Notes: a model not told the origin generated them from the letters alone. Shown: positions 29,596 to 38,841, numbered from the stretch's first letter. The stretch: 64,000 nucleotides of DNA from an uncultured Chiayiivirga sp. (GCA_934525595.1 CAKSZJ010000009.1:37576-101575), one strand, 5' to 3'. A program made the numbers and translations.

Positions 29596-31257
29596 TCAGC
29601 GCATGGCGTGCGCGCCTGCAGCGGAATCCAGACGAACGGAGGCGTCGCTCCGGGTTTGCCGGCGCATCTCCAGCGCATCGGGTGTGATGGCGGCGATGCG
29701 GGCGTCGATGCGGGCGCGCTGGTAGAAATCCAGATCGGTGTTCTTGCGCAGTCGTTCAAGCTGACCCAGTGCATCGTCCGGGCGGCCATTGAGCCAGGCG
29801 ACTTCGGCATGTGCCTCGGCGGCGCGCACCACGTCTCCGGACACCTCGCAGGCGCGGGCGTAGGCGCGCTGGAAGCCCGGGTCGTCGCCATGCTCGGAAA
29901 GCAGGGGACGCAGCAGCTCCTGGGCGGTGCGCGCGGCCTCGATGCTGCCGTACTCGGCCAACGCCGCGGCATAGCTCAGTGTGATCGCGGTGTTCTTGGG
30001 ACGCTCGGCAAGCAGCGCCTCGTAGCGCGCCCTGGAGGCGTCGCGTCGGCCGGCGCGATGCTCGTTCTCGGCGAGCGCCAGCTCGATCCAGTACAGCTCG
30101 GGAAACTCGCGGGACAGGGCGGAAAGTCCGGTTTCGGCCGCAGCCGTATCACTGGACAGGCTTTGCGCCAGCGCCAGGCCGTAGCGCTGCGCCGCGGTGA
30201 AGGCGTCGGGATTGGCGCGGCGCTGGCGCTGGTACTCGTTGATGGCCTCGCCGTGCGTGGTGGCCGACAGCACGCGCAGGCGTTCGCGTGCCAGGTCGAA
30301 GAGGGCATGCGTGGTGCCAGGTGCGCCCATCGCATCGACCACGTAATCGGGCAGAAGTGGATTGGACAACGTGCGGGCGGACGGCAGCTCCGCTGATGCC
30401 AGGCAGCGGGCGGTCCGGCTGCCGGCCGTTCTGGATGCGGAATCGAGCGTCTCCGTACAGGCCGCCGCGGTGCCGATCTGCTCGGCGCGTGCCTTGGCCT
30501 CGCTGATCCGGGTGGTGGTGACCGGATGCGAACGCAGGTATTCGGGTGCCTGTGCGCCGCCGGTGTTGCCGCGCATCTGGCGCTCCATGCGGGCGAAGAA
30601 ATCGGCCATCGCAACGGGTTCGTAGCCAGCCCGTGCCAGGGTCTGGATACCCAGCCGGTCGGCCTCGTGCTCGTTGGAACGGGTGTAGTCGATCTGGCGT
30701 TGCTGCATCAGCGACATGCCGCCCAGGATGGCCGCCTGCACGCCATCGCCGCTGCCTGACTGGGCGCTGGCGAGGATGGCGCCGAGCATGCCCAGCATGA
30801 TCGGCAGCTGATCGCGGCGCGCCTGTTCCACCGCGCGCAGCACGTGGCGCTGGGTGACGTGGGCGATTTCGTGCGACAGGACGGCGGCCACCTCGTCCTC
30901 GCGTTCGGCGGTGAGGATGAGGCCGGCATTCATCCCGATGTAGCCGCCGATCGTGGCGAAGGCGTTGATCTGGCGCGAGCGCATCAGGAAAAAGGTGAAC
31001 GGCTGCGCCGGGCGGTCGCTGCGCGAAGCCAGGCGGTAGCCCAGCCCTTCGATGTAGCCTTCCAGCAGCGGATCGTCGATGACCATGTCATAGGCGCGCA
31101 GCTGACGCAGCATCATGCCGCCGTAGGCCCGCTCCTGCGCCGGGGTCAACAGTTCCCCGGCGGACGAACCCATTTCGGGCAGGGCGCCGGAATCCTGCGC
31201 CTGGGCCGGGCTCAGGACGGTTGAGAGCAGGAAGCAGAGCGTCCAGCGTCGGATCAT
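29596..31257 (-). CDS. periplasmic M48 metalloprotease with TPR-like repeats (BepA/YfgC type)
   Basis: A 553-residue exported protein. A signal peptide (MIRRWTLCFLLSTVLSPAQA) precedes an M48 zinc protease domain with HEIAH (His129, Glu130, His133) and NEHEAD, whose first Glu (196) is the likely third ligand. After about residue 300 the protein is helical and repeat-like, ending in TPR-type pairs. This is the architecture of BepA, which degrades misassembled outer-membrane proteins such as LptD and supports BAM; BepA itself is about 490 residues. The start is set at the signal peptide; open frame extends 36 codons upstream. Read before ppk on the same strand. Confidence 0.9.
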   Translation of the reverse strand: MIRRWTLCFLLSTVLSPAQAQDSGALPEMGSSAGELLTPAQERAYGGMMLRQLRAYDMVIDDPLLEGYIEGLGYRLASRSDRPAQPFTFFLMRSRQINAFATIGGYIGMNAGLILTAEREDEVAAVLSHEIAHVTQRHVLRAVEQARRDQLPIMLGMLGAILASAQSGSGDGVQAAILGGMSLMQQRQIDYTRSNEHEADRLGIQTLARAGYEPVAMADFFARMERQMRGNTGGAQAPEYLRSHPVTTTRISEAKARAEQIGTAAACTETLDSASRTAGSRTARCLASAELPSARTLSNPLLPDYVVDAMGAPGTTHALFDLARERLRVLSATTHGEAINEYQRQRRANPDAFTAAQRYGLALAQSLSSDTAAAETGLSALSREFPELYWIELALAENEHRAGRRDASRARYEALLAERPKNTAITLSYAAALAEYGSIEAARTAQELLRPLLSEHGDDPGFQRAYARACEVSGDVVRAAEAHAEVAWLNGRPDDALGQLERLRKNTDLDFYQRARIDARIAAITPDALEMRRQTRSDASVRLDSAAGAHAMR

Positions 31258-31421
31258 GGTGAGGCGCGGAAGAGGGGAAGCCGCAATCATGGCGCGCCGC
31301 CAGCGGGCGCGCGTTAACTTGCCGTGAACTTTTCCGTTCCGGCGTTCAGGGCGCGGGACGCCCACTGCGGGCAGAATGGCCGGCCTCGGGTGCCGCGCGC
31401 CCTCCCATGCAGAGTCGCCAC

Positions 31422-31700
31422 ATGAACAAAGTCGTGATGTACACCACGCGGGTTTGCCCGTACTGCGTATCGGCCAAGCGCTACCTCGCCGGCAAGGGCG
31501 TGGAAGTGGAGGAAATCCGGGTGGATGAGGATCCGGCGCGGCGCGAGGAAATGATGCAGCGCGCCCGGCGCACCTCGGTGCCGCAGATCTTCATTGCCGA
31601 TACCCACGTCGGTGGTTATGACGATCTGGTGGCGCTGGATCGCGCCGGCGGCCTGGATCCGCTGCTGGCGACCCTCGTGCAGGACCCCTCCGGGGCCTGA
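31422..31700 (+). CDS. grxC: glutaredoxin 3
   Basis: A 92-residue glutathione-dependent thiol oxidoreductase. The dithiol active site CPYC is at residues 12-15 (VVMYTTRVCPYCVSAKRYLA), and the TVPQIF-type loop (TSVPQIFIADTHVGGYDDLV) binds glutathione. The ATG at 31422 gives the family N-terminus; a second ATG five codons upstream is less likely. In many proteobacteria grxC sits next to secB; here it is alone between divergent/convergent minus-strand genes. Confidence 0.96.
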   Translation: MNKVVMYTTRVCPYCVSAKRYLAGKGVEVEEIRVDEDPARREEMMQRARRTSVPQIFIADTHVGGYDDLVALDRAGGLDPLLATLVQDPSGA

Positions 31701-31710
31701 AATCAGGGGG

Positions 31711-32775
31711 TCAGTCGATCCGGAACGCCAGCGCCCGCCGCGCGTCTGCATCCCAGCCCGACAGGCGACGCAAGGCGATGTCGGTGAATTCGATCGCGTC
31801 GCCGTCGCCCGCATCCAGCCGGCACAGCGCCGGGGGCGAGCCGGACAACCCGGGTGCGGCCTCGCACTGGAGCACGGCACCGCCGGCGTCGTGAAGGACG
31901 AAGCCCCCTTCCACCGGTTCGCTGCGCACGAAGTCCAGCCAGCGCGTCGCGCGCTGGCCGGCGTCGGCGCTGGTCAATACCCAGCGCCCGAGCAGCGCCT
32001 CGCCCGGATCCTGGGCAAAGCTGAAGCGAACGACCGACAGTGGCCGCAGGTCGACAAGGCCCGTATCCGGGTCGGGGTGCGAGAACCACAGCACCGCGCG
32101 CGACGGGGTGATCGGCTCCACGTCCACGACGCCGCCGAGGCGGATCGTTTCGGGTGCGCTGTAGCGGGCAAAGGGGCCGGCACCGCCCTCGAACTGGCCC
32201 AGCTCCAGGTGCGCCGTGCCCGACTCGATTTCGCCGGCGCCGAAGTACCACGCCGATGCGCCCTGCGCGTCGTAGCCCATCACGCTGAGGCTGATCAGCC
32301 CCGACTGGATTTCCACCGACAGACCGAAGCCGGGGCCGGCGCCGAATTCGCCGTCCTGTTCGGCCCACCAGAATCCGGTTTCGAGGGCCATGCCGGGCGT
32401 CGGTCCGGTTGCCATCAGCGCGAATCCCGCGAGCGGGACTGTACCGTCGGAAGATTCGTCGAACTGCAGCCGCACCCGGTGGATTCCTGCCTCGGGCAGC
32501 AGGTTGCCCAGCGGCATCCGGGTGCTGGCCAGGGAGTAGGGCGTGGGCGTGGGTCGGCAGCCGACGGATTCACGCGCGCCGAGCAGGGTCACGTCGCGAT
32601 CCTCGACCACGATGCCCGCCAGGCGCGGCGGGCAGGTGTCGGGCCAGGTGCCCGATACGTTGAAGTAGGCCAGGTCGTCGGCATCGACCACCAGCTCGAT
32701 GCGCGCCGGCTCGAACGCTGCCGCCGGCAGCGTGCCGAGCAGGAGCAGGATGATGAATGTCGCCGAAAGTCGCAT
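31711..32775 (-). CDS. exported protein of unknown function with a GWW/GFGLSVE-type module
   Basis: A 354-residue protein with a clear signal peptide (MRLSATFIILLLLGTLPAAA, then FEPARI). Residues about 125-210 contain TGFWWAEQDGEFGAGPGFGL, then SVMGYDAQGASAWYFGAGE and LGQFEGGAGPF. From memory this resembles a beta-rich module found once or in tandem in secreted proteins of Xanthomonadales (a W-W start, an internal YDxxGxxxWY and a GGxxF end). The rest is beta-prone and lacks catalytic motifs. No lipobox and no C-terminal sorting motif is visible. It is separated by ten bases from the convergent grxC and lies divergent to the isocitrate dehydrogenase gene. I do not know what it does. Confidence 0.7.
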   Translation of the reverse strand: MRLSATFIILLLLGTLPAAAFEPARIELVVDADDLAYFNVSGTWPDTCPPRLAGIVVEDRDVTLLGARESVGCRPTPTPYSLASTRMPLGNLLPEAGIHRVRLQFDESSDGTVPLAGFALMATGPTPGMALETGFWWAEQDGEFGAGPGFGLSVEIQSGLISLSVMGYDAQGASAWYFGAGEIESGTAHLELGQFEGGAGPFARYSAPETIRLGGVVDVEPITPSRAVLWFSHPDPDTGLVDLRPLSVVRFSFAQDPGEALLGRWVLTSADAGQRATRWLDFVRSEPVEGGFVLHDAGGAVLQCEAAPGLSGSPPALCRLDAGDGDAIEFTDIALRRLSGWDADARRALAFRID

Positions 32776-32784
32776 GCCGGCAAC

Positions 32785-32813
32785 TGTACCCCAAGCCGCC
32801 GCTGGGCGATAAT
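32785..32813 (+). promoter_or_regulatory. possible promoter of the isocitrate dehydrogenase gene
   Basis: GATAAT (32808-32813) is five of six to the -10 consensus; the sequence 17 bases earlier, TGTACC, is a poor -35 box. The leader would be about 60 bases. Confidence 0.35.
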
Positions 32814-32881
32814 TGTCGGTCAACTCGACGCGGGACTGCGTCGGGCGTCTTTTTCACCAAAAGCACAAGGACCAGTCCACG

Positions 32882-33892
32882 ATGAACCCGACGATTGCAG
32901 TGATCCGCGGTGACGGCATCGGCCCCGAGATCATGGAAGCCACCCTGCACGTGCTCGATGCCATGGCGTTGGGGCTGCAGTACGAGTTCGTCGACGCGGG
33001 CCTGAGCGCCTACGAGAAGGAAGGCGAGCTGCTGCCGGCGCGCACGCTGGAAACCATCGAGCGCCTGGGCGTTGCGCTCAAGAGCCCGCTGACCACGCCG
33101 GTGGGCGAGGGGTTTTCCTCGATCAACGTGGCGCTGCGCCGGCGCTTCGACCTCTACGCCAACGTTCGTCCCGCGATCACCTTCCCCAACACCCGGGCGC
33201 GTTACCAGGGCATCGACATCATCACCGTCCGGGAAAACACCGAAGGGGCCTACATCGGTGAGGGCCAGGCGCTGTCGGAAGACGGCGAGACCGCGACCCT
33301 GACCCAGAAGATCACCCGCAAAGGCTCCGACCGCATCGTCCGCTACGCCTTCGAACTTGCGCGATCGGCCGGTCGGCGCAAGGTGACGGTGGTGCACAAG
33401 GCCAACATTCTCAAGACCACCTCGGGCCTGTTCCTGCGCGTGGCGCGCGAGATCGCCGCGCAGTATCCGGACATCGACTTCAACGAGATGATCGTGGACA
33501 ACACCTGCATGCAGCTGGTGATGCGCCCCGAGCAGTTCGACGTGATCGTCACCACCAACCTGTTCGGCGACATCATTTCTGACCTGTGTGCGGGTCTGGT
33601 CGGCGGCCTTGGACTGGCGCCGGGCGCCAATATCGGCAAGGACGCGGCGATCTTCGAGGCCGTGCACGGCACCGCCCCCGACATTGCCGGGCGTGGCATC
33701 GCCAATCCCGTGGCCCTGATGCTGGGCGCAGGGCAGATGCTCGGCCATCTGGGCATGGAGCAGGAGGCACGCCGTCTGCGTCGTGCGATCGTGGCGACGA
33801 TGGAGGCGCGCGACAGCCTGACCTCGGATCTGGGCGGCAGCGGATCGACCATGGCGTTTGCCCGCGCCATCGCGAGCCGCGCGGTGGCGTGA
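32882..33892 (+). CDS. NAD-dependent isocitrate dehydrogenase (IDH3-like)
   Basis: A 336-residue member of the isocitrate/isopropylmalate dehydrogenase family. MNPTIAVIRGDGIGPEIMEA opens it; YANVRPAITFPNTRARYQG and DIITVRENTEGAYIGEGQAL carry the substrate-binding Arg and the ENTEG motif typical of short, NAD-type isocitrate dehydrogenases; VNDN-type MIVDNTCMQLV and GDIISDLCAGLVGGLGLAPG provide metal and structure motifs; EAVHGTAPDIAG is the cofactor loop. Length and ENTEG point to the mitochondrial IDH3-like class used by Xanthomonas, rather than the 415-residue NADP enzyme. Isopropylmalate or homoisocitrate dehydrogenase are the alternatives, but no leu genes are nearby. Confidence 0.85.
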   Translation: MNPTIAVIRGDGIGPEIMEATLHVLDAMALGLQYEFVDAGLSAYEKEGELLPARTLETIERLGVALKSPLTTPVGEGFSSINVALRRRFDLYANVRPAITFPNTRARYQGIDIITVRENTEGAYIGEGQALSEDGETATLTQKITRKGSDRIVRYAFELARSAGRRKVTVVHKANILKTTSGLFLRVAREIAAQYPDIDFNEMIVDNTCMQLVMRPEQFDVIVTTNLFGDIISDLCAGLVGGLGLAPGANIGKDAAIFEAVHGTAPDIAGRGIANPVALMLGAGQMLGHLGMEQEARRLRRAIVATMEARDSLTSDLGGSGSTMAFARAIASRAVA

Positions 33893-34079
33893 GCGACGCC
33901 CGGCGGAAAGCGCCCGGGCGCGCCCTTCACGGCGTGACACGCGCGCTTTCCGCAGGACGGGGCAGGGTGGCGCTTCGGTGTGCGGGCGGGGTTGTGGCGA
34001 TTACGCAACAGGCGGTGACGGAGTCTGTGGTTAAAACGCATGTGGGGCGATCAAACCGCGACAGGCCGTGATTTCTTCG

Positions 34080-34108
34080 TTGACGCCCTGTTGTTTGTTC
34101 GCCATACT
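34080..34108 (+). promoter_or_regulatory. sigma-70 promoter of the outer-membrane barrel gene
   Basis: TTGACG (34080-34085), 17 bases, CATACT (34103-34108), 27 bases ahead of the start at 34136. A copy of CTGTGGTTAAA lies about 45 bases upstream (34025-34035). Confidence 0.7.
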
Positions 34109-34135
34109 CGCGCCCGTCAGCGTTGACATCGAGCC

Positions 34136-35308
34136 ATGAACAGCACGTCCAACCTCAATTTGTTCGCACGTCGCGCGCTCGCCGCAGCCTGCATCGTCGG
34201 GGTGTCCGGCGTCAGCGTGGCGCAGGCCGCAGGGCACGGGCCGGAATCCTGGCGCGAGTTCGCGCGGCGCAGCATCATGCCCGACTACGCCTGGAACGAT
34301 GCCCCGACGGCGCGGAGTCTCGCTCCGACGCTGCGCGATCAGGTGATCGGCGGGCAGCGTCATCGCGTCACGTTTGCCCTGTCTGATGCCAAGGCATCGG
34401 TGCAGCGCAGCCTGTCGCTGTCGCTGGGTGAGGCGTCGTCTTCCGGCGTAGGGTATGGCTCCAGCATTCCGGCCGCATTGGATCTGACGCGCCGCGCCGC
34501 GCCGGTGCGCAGCCAGTTCTTCGATGCCACGTTCCAGCAGGACGTCGAGAGGTTCGGTCGATTCGGCGTGTCCGCGCTCGTTGCGCGGCAGCAGTTCGCG
34601 ACGCCGGGCCTGGGCCTGATGCGCGGCTTCCATGATCCGCACGCCTCGGCCATGGGCGAACTCCAGCCGATCGCCGAGACGGTGACCGGGCACGGGGTGC
34701 GCTTCGATTACCGCCTCCCGGTCGGTAACCGCGTCGCGTGGGCCTGGAGCGCGCAGTCCAGGCTCGAAATGAATTCCTTCGAATCGGTGCGCGGCATCTA
34801 CGGAGAACCGGGGGACTTCGACCTGCCGGCCCGCCTGGGAGGGCAGTTGGAGTGGCAGGCTTCGTCGGGCGTGTCGTTTGCGCTTGGCATGGAGCGGGTC
34901 TATTTCAGCCAGATCACGCCGTTCACCAGCACCGCGCTGCCTGCGCGCCTGCTGTCGCTGATGGCGGACGGCAACGCGCCGTCGCTGGCCTGGCGCGACC
35001 TGACCGTCTATCTGGCCGAAACCCGCATCGATGACCGCTGGCAGGGCCAGTGGGTGCTGCGTTACACCACGCGCCAGCAGCCGGCGCCGACATCGGCGCT
35101 CTATCAGCGCGCCCTGTCCAGCGAATACACCGACACCAATCTGGCCCTCGGCTATCGGCGCGCCTTGAGCCGCGCCGGCGAGCTGGCCCTGACGGCGAGC
35201 TATGCGCCCTCGATGGCCTTCCTCGGGCCGGGGCCGGTGTTCGCATCCAATACCTATTCCCGCGGCGCAGTCGCCGAATTCGAGGCCAGCTGGATCGTTC
35301 CTTTCTGA
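34136..35308 (+). CDS. outer-membrane beta-barrel-like protein of unknown function
   Basis: A 390-residue protein with a signal peptide (NLFARRALAAACIVGVSGVS, cleavage after AQA). The mature part alternates polar and aromatic/hydrophobic residues in strand-like stretches (RFDYRLPVGNRVAWAWSAQS; WQGQWVLRYTT; ELALTASYAPSM) and ends EASWIVPF, a terminal Phe preceded by alternating hydrophobics, as in BAM substrates. No family motif is recognisable. Own promoter upstream and strong terminator downstream, so monocistronic. A ligand or role cannot be proposed. The shared upstream motif suggests common control with the Oar-like gene. Confidence 0.75.
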   Translation: MNSTSNLNLFARRALAAACIVGVSGVSVAQAAGHGPESWREFARRSIMPDYAWNDAPTARSLAPTLRDQVIGGQRHRVTFALSDAKASVQRSLSLSLGEASSSGVGYGSSIPAALDLTRRAAPVRSQFFDATFQQDVERFGRFGVSALVARQQFATPGLGLMRGFHDPHASAMGELQPIAETVTGHGVRFDYRLPVGNRVAWAWSAQSRLEMNSFESVRGIYGEPGDFDLPARLGGQLEWQASSGVSFALGMERVYFSQITPFTSTALPARLLSLMADGNAPSLAWRDLTVYLAETRIDDRWQGQWVLRYTTRQQPAPTSALYQRALSSEYTDTNLALGYRRALSRAGELALTASYAPSMAFLGPGPVFASNTYSRGAVAEFEASWIVPF

Positions 35309-35347
35309 CCTTGCCACACGCTTTCACGCACTCACAGGCTCTTTTTT

Positions 35348-35377
35348 CGGCCCCGGTCTCCGGGGCCGCTTTTTTTT
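35348..35377 (+). terminator. strong Rho-independent terminator
   Basis: CGGCCCCGG (35348-35356), loop TCT, CCGGGGCCG (35360-35368), then C and eight T residues. It ends the outer-membrane protein unit and isolates lon. The remaining bases up to the lon promoter (35378-35551) hold nothing I can support. Confidence 0.93.
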
Positions 35378-35551
35378 GTCTCCGCAGCGATTCCGCCTTC
35401 CAGCACGGCAGCCGGGCGTTTCGTGCGCAGCTTGCGGCCTGGGCGTGGGGTGGCTGGCGAGCGCGGGACGGTTCGGCGACGTGTGCCGGTGATGGGTGCG
35501 TTTCGCGCTTCCGACGGGAGCCGCGTGCCTGAGACGCGCGTTCGGCCGGAC

Positions 35552-35579
35552 CTTGCGAGCGGTGTTATCGTCCCCACTT
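35552..35579 (+). promoter_or_regulatory. sigma-32 (RpoH) type heat-shock promoter of lon
   Basis: CTTGCG (35552-35557), a 14-base spacer, and CCCCACTT (35572-35579). The RpoH consensus is CTTGAA, 13-15 bases, CCCCATNT, so 5 of 6 and 6 of 7 positions agree. lon is a classical heat-shock gene. No good sigma-70 alternative is seen. Confidence 0.8.
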
Positions 35580-35628
35580 GAGGGACACGATGGCAGGACG
35601 GCCGTTGCCCCCGATACGGAGAGTTTCA

Positions 35629-38076
35629 GTGAGCGATATCCCGATTCCCCAGCCCGAGGCGCTGACCCTGCCGGTCCTGCCGCTGCGGGACGTGGTGGTC
35701 TATCCCCACATGGTGATCCCGCTGTTCGTCGGCAGGGAAAAATCGATGCGTGCGCTGGATCGCGCAATGGAGGCCGACAAGCGCATCCTGCTGGTGGCCC
35801 AGACCAGCCCCGAGATCGACGACCCCGCCGCTGCCGATTTGTACGCCATGGGCACAGTGGCCCAGGTGCTCCAGCTCCTGAAGCTCCCGGATGGCACCAT
35901 CAAGGTGCTGGCCGAGGGGATTGCCCGCGCCAGCGTGACCGATTGCCGTGAAATCGACGGCGCGCTGGTTGCCGATGCGCAGGAGCTGACGTCCGCGAAC
36001 GAGCGCGAGCAGCGGGAGCTGGACGTGACCGTGCGCTCGCTGATGTCGCTGTTCGAGCAATACGTCAAGACCAGCCGCAAGGTTCCGCCCGAGCTGCTGA
36101 CCACGCTGGCAGGCATCGAGGATCCGGGGCGCGTCGGCGACACCATCGCGGCCCACCTGGGAATCCGCCTGGCTGACAAGCAGACCCTGCTCGAAACGCT
36201 CGACGTGGGCGCGCGCCTGGAGCTGCTGATTGGCTACGTCGACGGCGAGATCGACGTGCAGCAGCTGGAAAAGCGCATCCGCGGCCGGGTCAAGTCGCAG
36301 ATGGAGAAAAGCCAGCGCGAGTACTACCTCAACGAACAGATGAAGGCGATCCAGCGCGAGCTGGGCGACCTCGACGAGCAGCCGAACGAACAGGACGACC
36401 TGGCGCGCAAGATCGCCGCCGCGAAGATGCCCAAGGCGGTGGAAACCAAGGCGCGTGCCGAGCTGAACAAGCTGCGCCAGATGGCGCCGATGTCGGCCGA
36501 AGCCACCGTGGTACGCAACTACATCGACTGGCTGGTCGGCGTTCCGTGGAGCAAGCGTTCCAAGGTGAGGCGCGACCTGAGTACGGCGCAGGACGTGCTC
36601 GATGCCGATCACTACGGTCTGGAGAAGGTCAAGGAGCGCATCCTTGAATACCTCGCGGTGCAGTCGCGCGTGAAGCAGATGAAGGGGCCGATCCTGTGCC
36701 TGGTCGGGCCGCCGGGCGTGGGCAAGACCTCGCTCGGCCAGTCGATTGCCAAGGCGACCGGCCGCAAGTTCGTGCGCATGAGTCTGGGCGGAGTGCGCGA
36801 CGAGGCCGAAATCCGCGGCCACCGGCGCACCTACATCGGCTCGCTGCCCGGGCGCCTGGTGCAGAACCTCAGCAAGGCCGGCACCAGGAATCCGCTGTTC
36901 GTGCTGGATGAAATCGACAAGATGAGCCAGGACTTCCGCGGTGATCCGTCGTCGGCGCTGCTGGAAGTGCTCGATCCCGAGCAGAACCACGCCTTCAACG
37001 ATCATTACCTCGAAGTGGATCTGGACCTGTCCGAAGTGATGTTCGTGGCGACCGCCAATTCGCTCAACATTCCCGGCCCGCTGCTCGACCGCATGGAGGT
37101 CATCCGCATCCCCGGTTACACCGAGGACGAGAAGGTCAGCATCGCGATGAACTACCTCCTGCCCAAGCAGATCAAGGGCAACGGACTCAAGCCCGAGGAG
37201 ATCGCGATCGGGCCGGACACGGTGCGCGAGATCGTGCGCTACTACACGCGCGAGTCGGGCGTGCGCAACCTCGAGCGCGAGATTTCCAAGATCTGTCGCA
37301 AGGTCGTCACCCGGATCGCGCTGGCCGGCCCGAAACCCGAGAGCCGCGGCAAGCGCCGTCGGGATACTGCGATCAAGGTCACTCCGGCCACGATCGATGC
37401 CTACCTTGGCGTGCGTCGCTTCGACTTCGGCCGCGCCGAAGCGCAGCCGGAGATCGGCCTGGTCACGGGCCTGGCGTGGACCGAAGTCGGCGGTGACCTG
37501 CTGCAGATCGAGGCCACCCTCATGCCCGGCAAGGGCCAGCTGCAGCACACCGGCCAGCTCGGAGACGTGATGCAGGAATCGGTCAAGGCCGCGCTGTCGG
37601 TGGTGCGCGCGCGCGCCGAGCGCCTGGGACTGGATCCGGAGTTCCACCAGAAGCACGACATCCACGTGCACGTTCCCGAGGGCGCCACGCCGAAGGATGG
37701 GCCGAGCGCGGGAATCGCCATGTGCACCGCGCTGGTGTCCGCCCTGTCGCGGGTGCCGGTGAAGCCCGACGTGGCCATGACCGGCGAGATCACCCTGCGT
37801 GGCCGGGTATTGCCGATCGGCGGGCTCAAGGAAAAGCTTCTTGCGGCGCTGCGCGGCGGCATCCGCACCGTGCTGATTCCGCAGGAAAATGCCAAGGATC
37901 TTACGGAGATACCTGAAAATGTCACTGCCGGGCTGCGCATCATTCCGGTGCGCTGGATCGACGAGGTGCTCGATCTGGCCCTGGTGCAGCCGCTGGCTCC
38001 TGTGACATCGCCAGAACCGGCAGCTGCCGAACCGATGCCGAGGGCCAAGGCGACGCCGGCAAGACGCGCTCATTGA
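35629..38076 (+). CDS. lon: ATP-dependent protease Lon
   Basis: Cytoplasmic AAA+ serine protease for damaged and regulatory proteins. 815 residues: N-terminal substrate domain ([20 protein letters not shown]), helical [23 protein letters not shown]+ module with Walker A GPPGVGKT (360-367) and the C-terminal protease with Ser693 in PKDGPSAG. I use GTG 35629 because GGAGAG lies eight bases ahead and the RpoH-type promoter would place an ATG at 35590 almost at the transcript end. Starting at 35590 would add 13 residues. The order lon-hupB-ppiD is conserved in gammaproteobacteria. The C-terminal tail after about 780 is Pro/Ala-rich and longer than in E. coli (784 residues). Confidence 0.97.
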   Translation: MSDIPIPQPEALTLPVLPLRDVVVYPHMVIPLFVGREKSMRALDRAMEADKRILLVAQTSPEIDDPAAADLYAMGTVAQVLQLLKLPDGTIKVLAEGIARASVTDCREIDGALVADAQELTSANEREQRELDVTVRSLMSLFEQYVKTSRKVPPELLTTLAGIEDPGRVGDTIAAHLGIRLADKQTLLETLDVGARLELLIGYVDGEIDVQQLEKRIRGRVKSQMEKSQREYYLNEQMKAIQRELGDLDEQPNEQDDLARKIAAAKMPKAVETKARAELNKLRQMAPMSAEATVVRNYIDWLVGVPWSKRSKVRRDLSTAQDVLDADHYGLEKVKERILEYLAVQSRVKQMKGPILCLVGPPGVGKTSLGQSIAKATGRKFVRMSLGGVRDEAEIRGHRRTYIGSLPGRLVQNLSKAGTRNPLFVLDEIDKMSQDFRGDPSSALLEVLDPEQNHAFNDHYLEVDLDLSEVMFVATANSLNIPGPLLDRMEVIRIPGYTEDEKVSIAMNYLLPKQIKGNGLKPEEIAIGPDTVREIVRYYTRESGVRNLEREISKICRKVVTRIALAGPKPESRGKRRRDTAIKVTPATIDAYLGVRRFDFGRAEAQPEIGLVTGLAWTEVGGDLLQIEATLMPGKGQLQHTGQLGDVMQESVKAALSVVRARAERLGLDPEFHQKHDIHVHVPEGATPKDGPSAGIAMCTALVSALSRVPVKPDVAMTGEITLRGRVLPIGGLKEKLLAALRGGIRTVLIPQENAKDLTEIPENVTAGLRIIPVRWIDEVLDLALVQPLAPVTSPEPAAAEPMPRAKATPARRAH

Positions 38077-38171
38077 TGGGCGCCGGGTCGGCGGCGTGCA
38101 GTTGACGAAAGGCGCGCGTTGTGCCGTGCGGAAAAATCGCTGTAAACCGCATGGGGCTTGGTGATTCCGTA

Positions 38172-38200
38172 TTGCGTGACCATGGGGGCGCTGGTATAAA
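38172..38200 (+). promoter_or_regulatory. sigma-70 promoter of hupB and the tRNA pair
   Basis: TTGCGT (38172-38177), 17 bases, TATAAA (38195-38200). It leaves a leader of about 135 bases before the hupB start, long for such a small gene. The same transcript probably carries tRNA-Val and tRNA-Asp. Confidence 0.75.
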
Positions 38201-38341
38201 TCCAGCCCACCCGAGGGCCGGTGCAGGATGCGCAGCCCGGTGGAAATGGCCGATGGGCACGGCGCGCGACCAGGCACGGCATTCCTGGTCCCCTGAACGC
38301 CACGGCAAGTTATCGTCTTGCACTCTGGAGTGACACATCAA

Positions 38342-38614
38342 ATGAACAAGTCCGAATTCGTCAATGCGGTCGCCTCGGCTGCCGAACTCTCCAAGACCGA
38401 CGCCGGCAATGCCGTTGACGCGGTCATCGAGGTCATCAAGAAGGCGCTCAAGAAGGGCGACACCGTCTCGCTCGTCGGCTTCGGCACCTTCGAAGTCCGC
38501 AAGCGCGCCGCCCGCATCGGCCGCAATCCGCGCACCGGCGAGAACATCAAGATCAAGGCGTCGAAGATTCCTTCGTTCAAGGCTGGCAAAGCGCTGAAGG
38601 ATGCTGTAAACTGA
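38342..38614 (+). CDS. hupB: DNA-binding protein HU (beta type)
   Basis: A 90-residue nucleoid protein that bends DNA without strong sequence preference. [20 protein letters not shown], the [20 protein letters not shown] core and the beta-arm [29 protein letters not shown] match HU throughout, including the arm-tip proline. The ATG at 38342 is eight codons inside a longer frame and matches the invariant N-terminus. Downstream of lon as in most gammaproteobacteria; only 11 bases separate its stop from tRNA-Val and no terminator lies between. Confidence 0.98.
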   Translation: MNKSEFVNAVASAAELSKTDAGNAVDAVIEVIKKALKKGDTVSLVGFGTFEVRKRAARIGRNPRTGENIKIKASKIPSFKAGKALKDAVN

Positions 38615-38625
38615 TCGTCTTCGCA

Positions 38626-38700
38626 GGGTGCTTAGCTCAGCGGTAGAGCGTCGCCCTTACAAGGCGAGGGTCGGGGGTTCGAAACCCTCAGCACCCACCA
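38626..38700 (+). tRNA. tRNA-Val (TAC)
   Basis: A 75-base cloverleaf with encoded CCA; acceptor GGGTGCT pairs with AGCACCC. Anticodon loop CTTACAA gives TAC, reading GTA/GTG. It begins 11 bases past the hupB stop and probably derives from the hupB transcript. Confidence 0.97.
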
Positions 38701-38724
38701 TAAGCACTAGCAGCGTCAAAGCGC

Positions 38725-38801
38725 GGAGTGGTAGTTCAGTCGGTTAGAATACCGGCCTGTCACGCCGGGGGTCGCGGGTTCGAGTCCCGTCCACTCCGCC
38801 A
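38725..38801 (+). tRNA. tRNA-Asp (GTC)
   Basis: A 77-base cloverleaf, acceptor GGAGTGG with CCACTCC, discriminator G and encoded CCA. Anticodon loop CTGTCAC gives GTC. It follows tRNA-Val by 24 bases and is followed by a strong terminator. Confidence 0.97.
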
Positions 38802-38810
38802 CCATCCCGA

Positions 38811-38841
38811 GGGCGCCTGGAAGCAGGCGCCCTTTTTTTTT
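38811..38841 (+). terminator. strong Rho-independent terminator of the hupB-tRNA unit
   Basis: GGGCGCCTG (38811-38819), loop GAAG, CAGGCGCCC (38824-38832), then nine T residues. Nothing like it separates hupB from the tRNAs. Confidence 0.95.
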
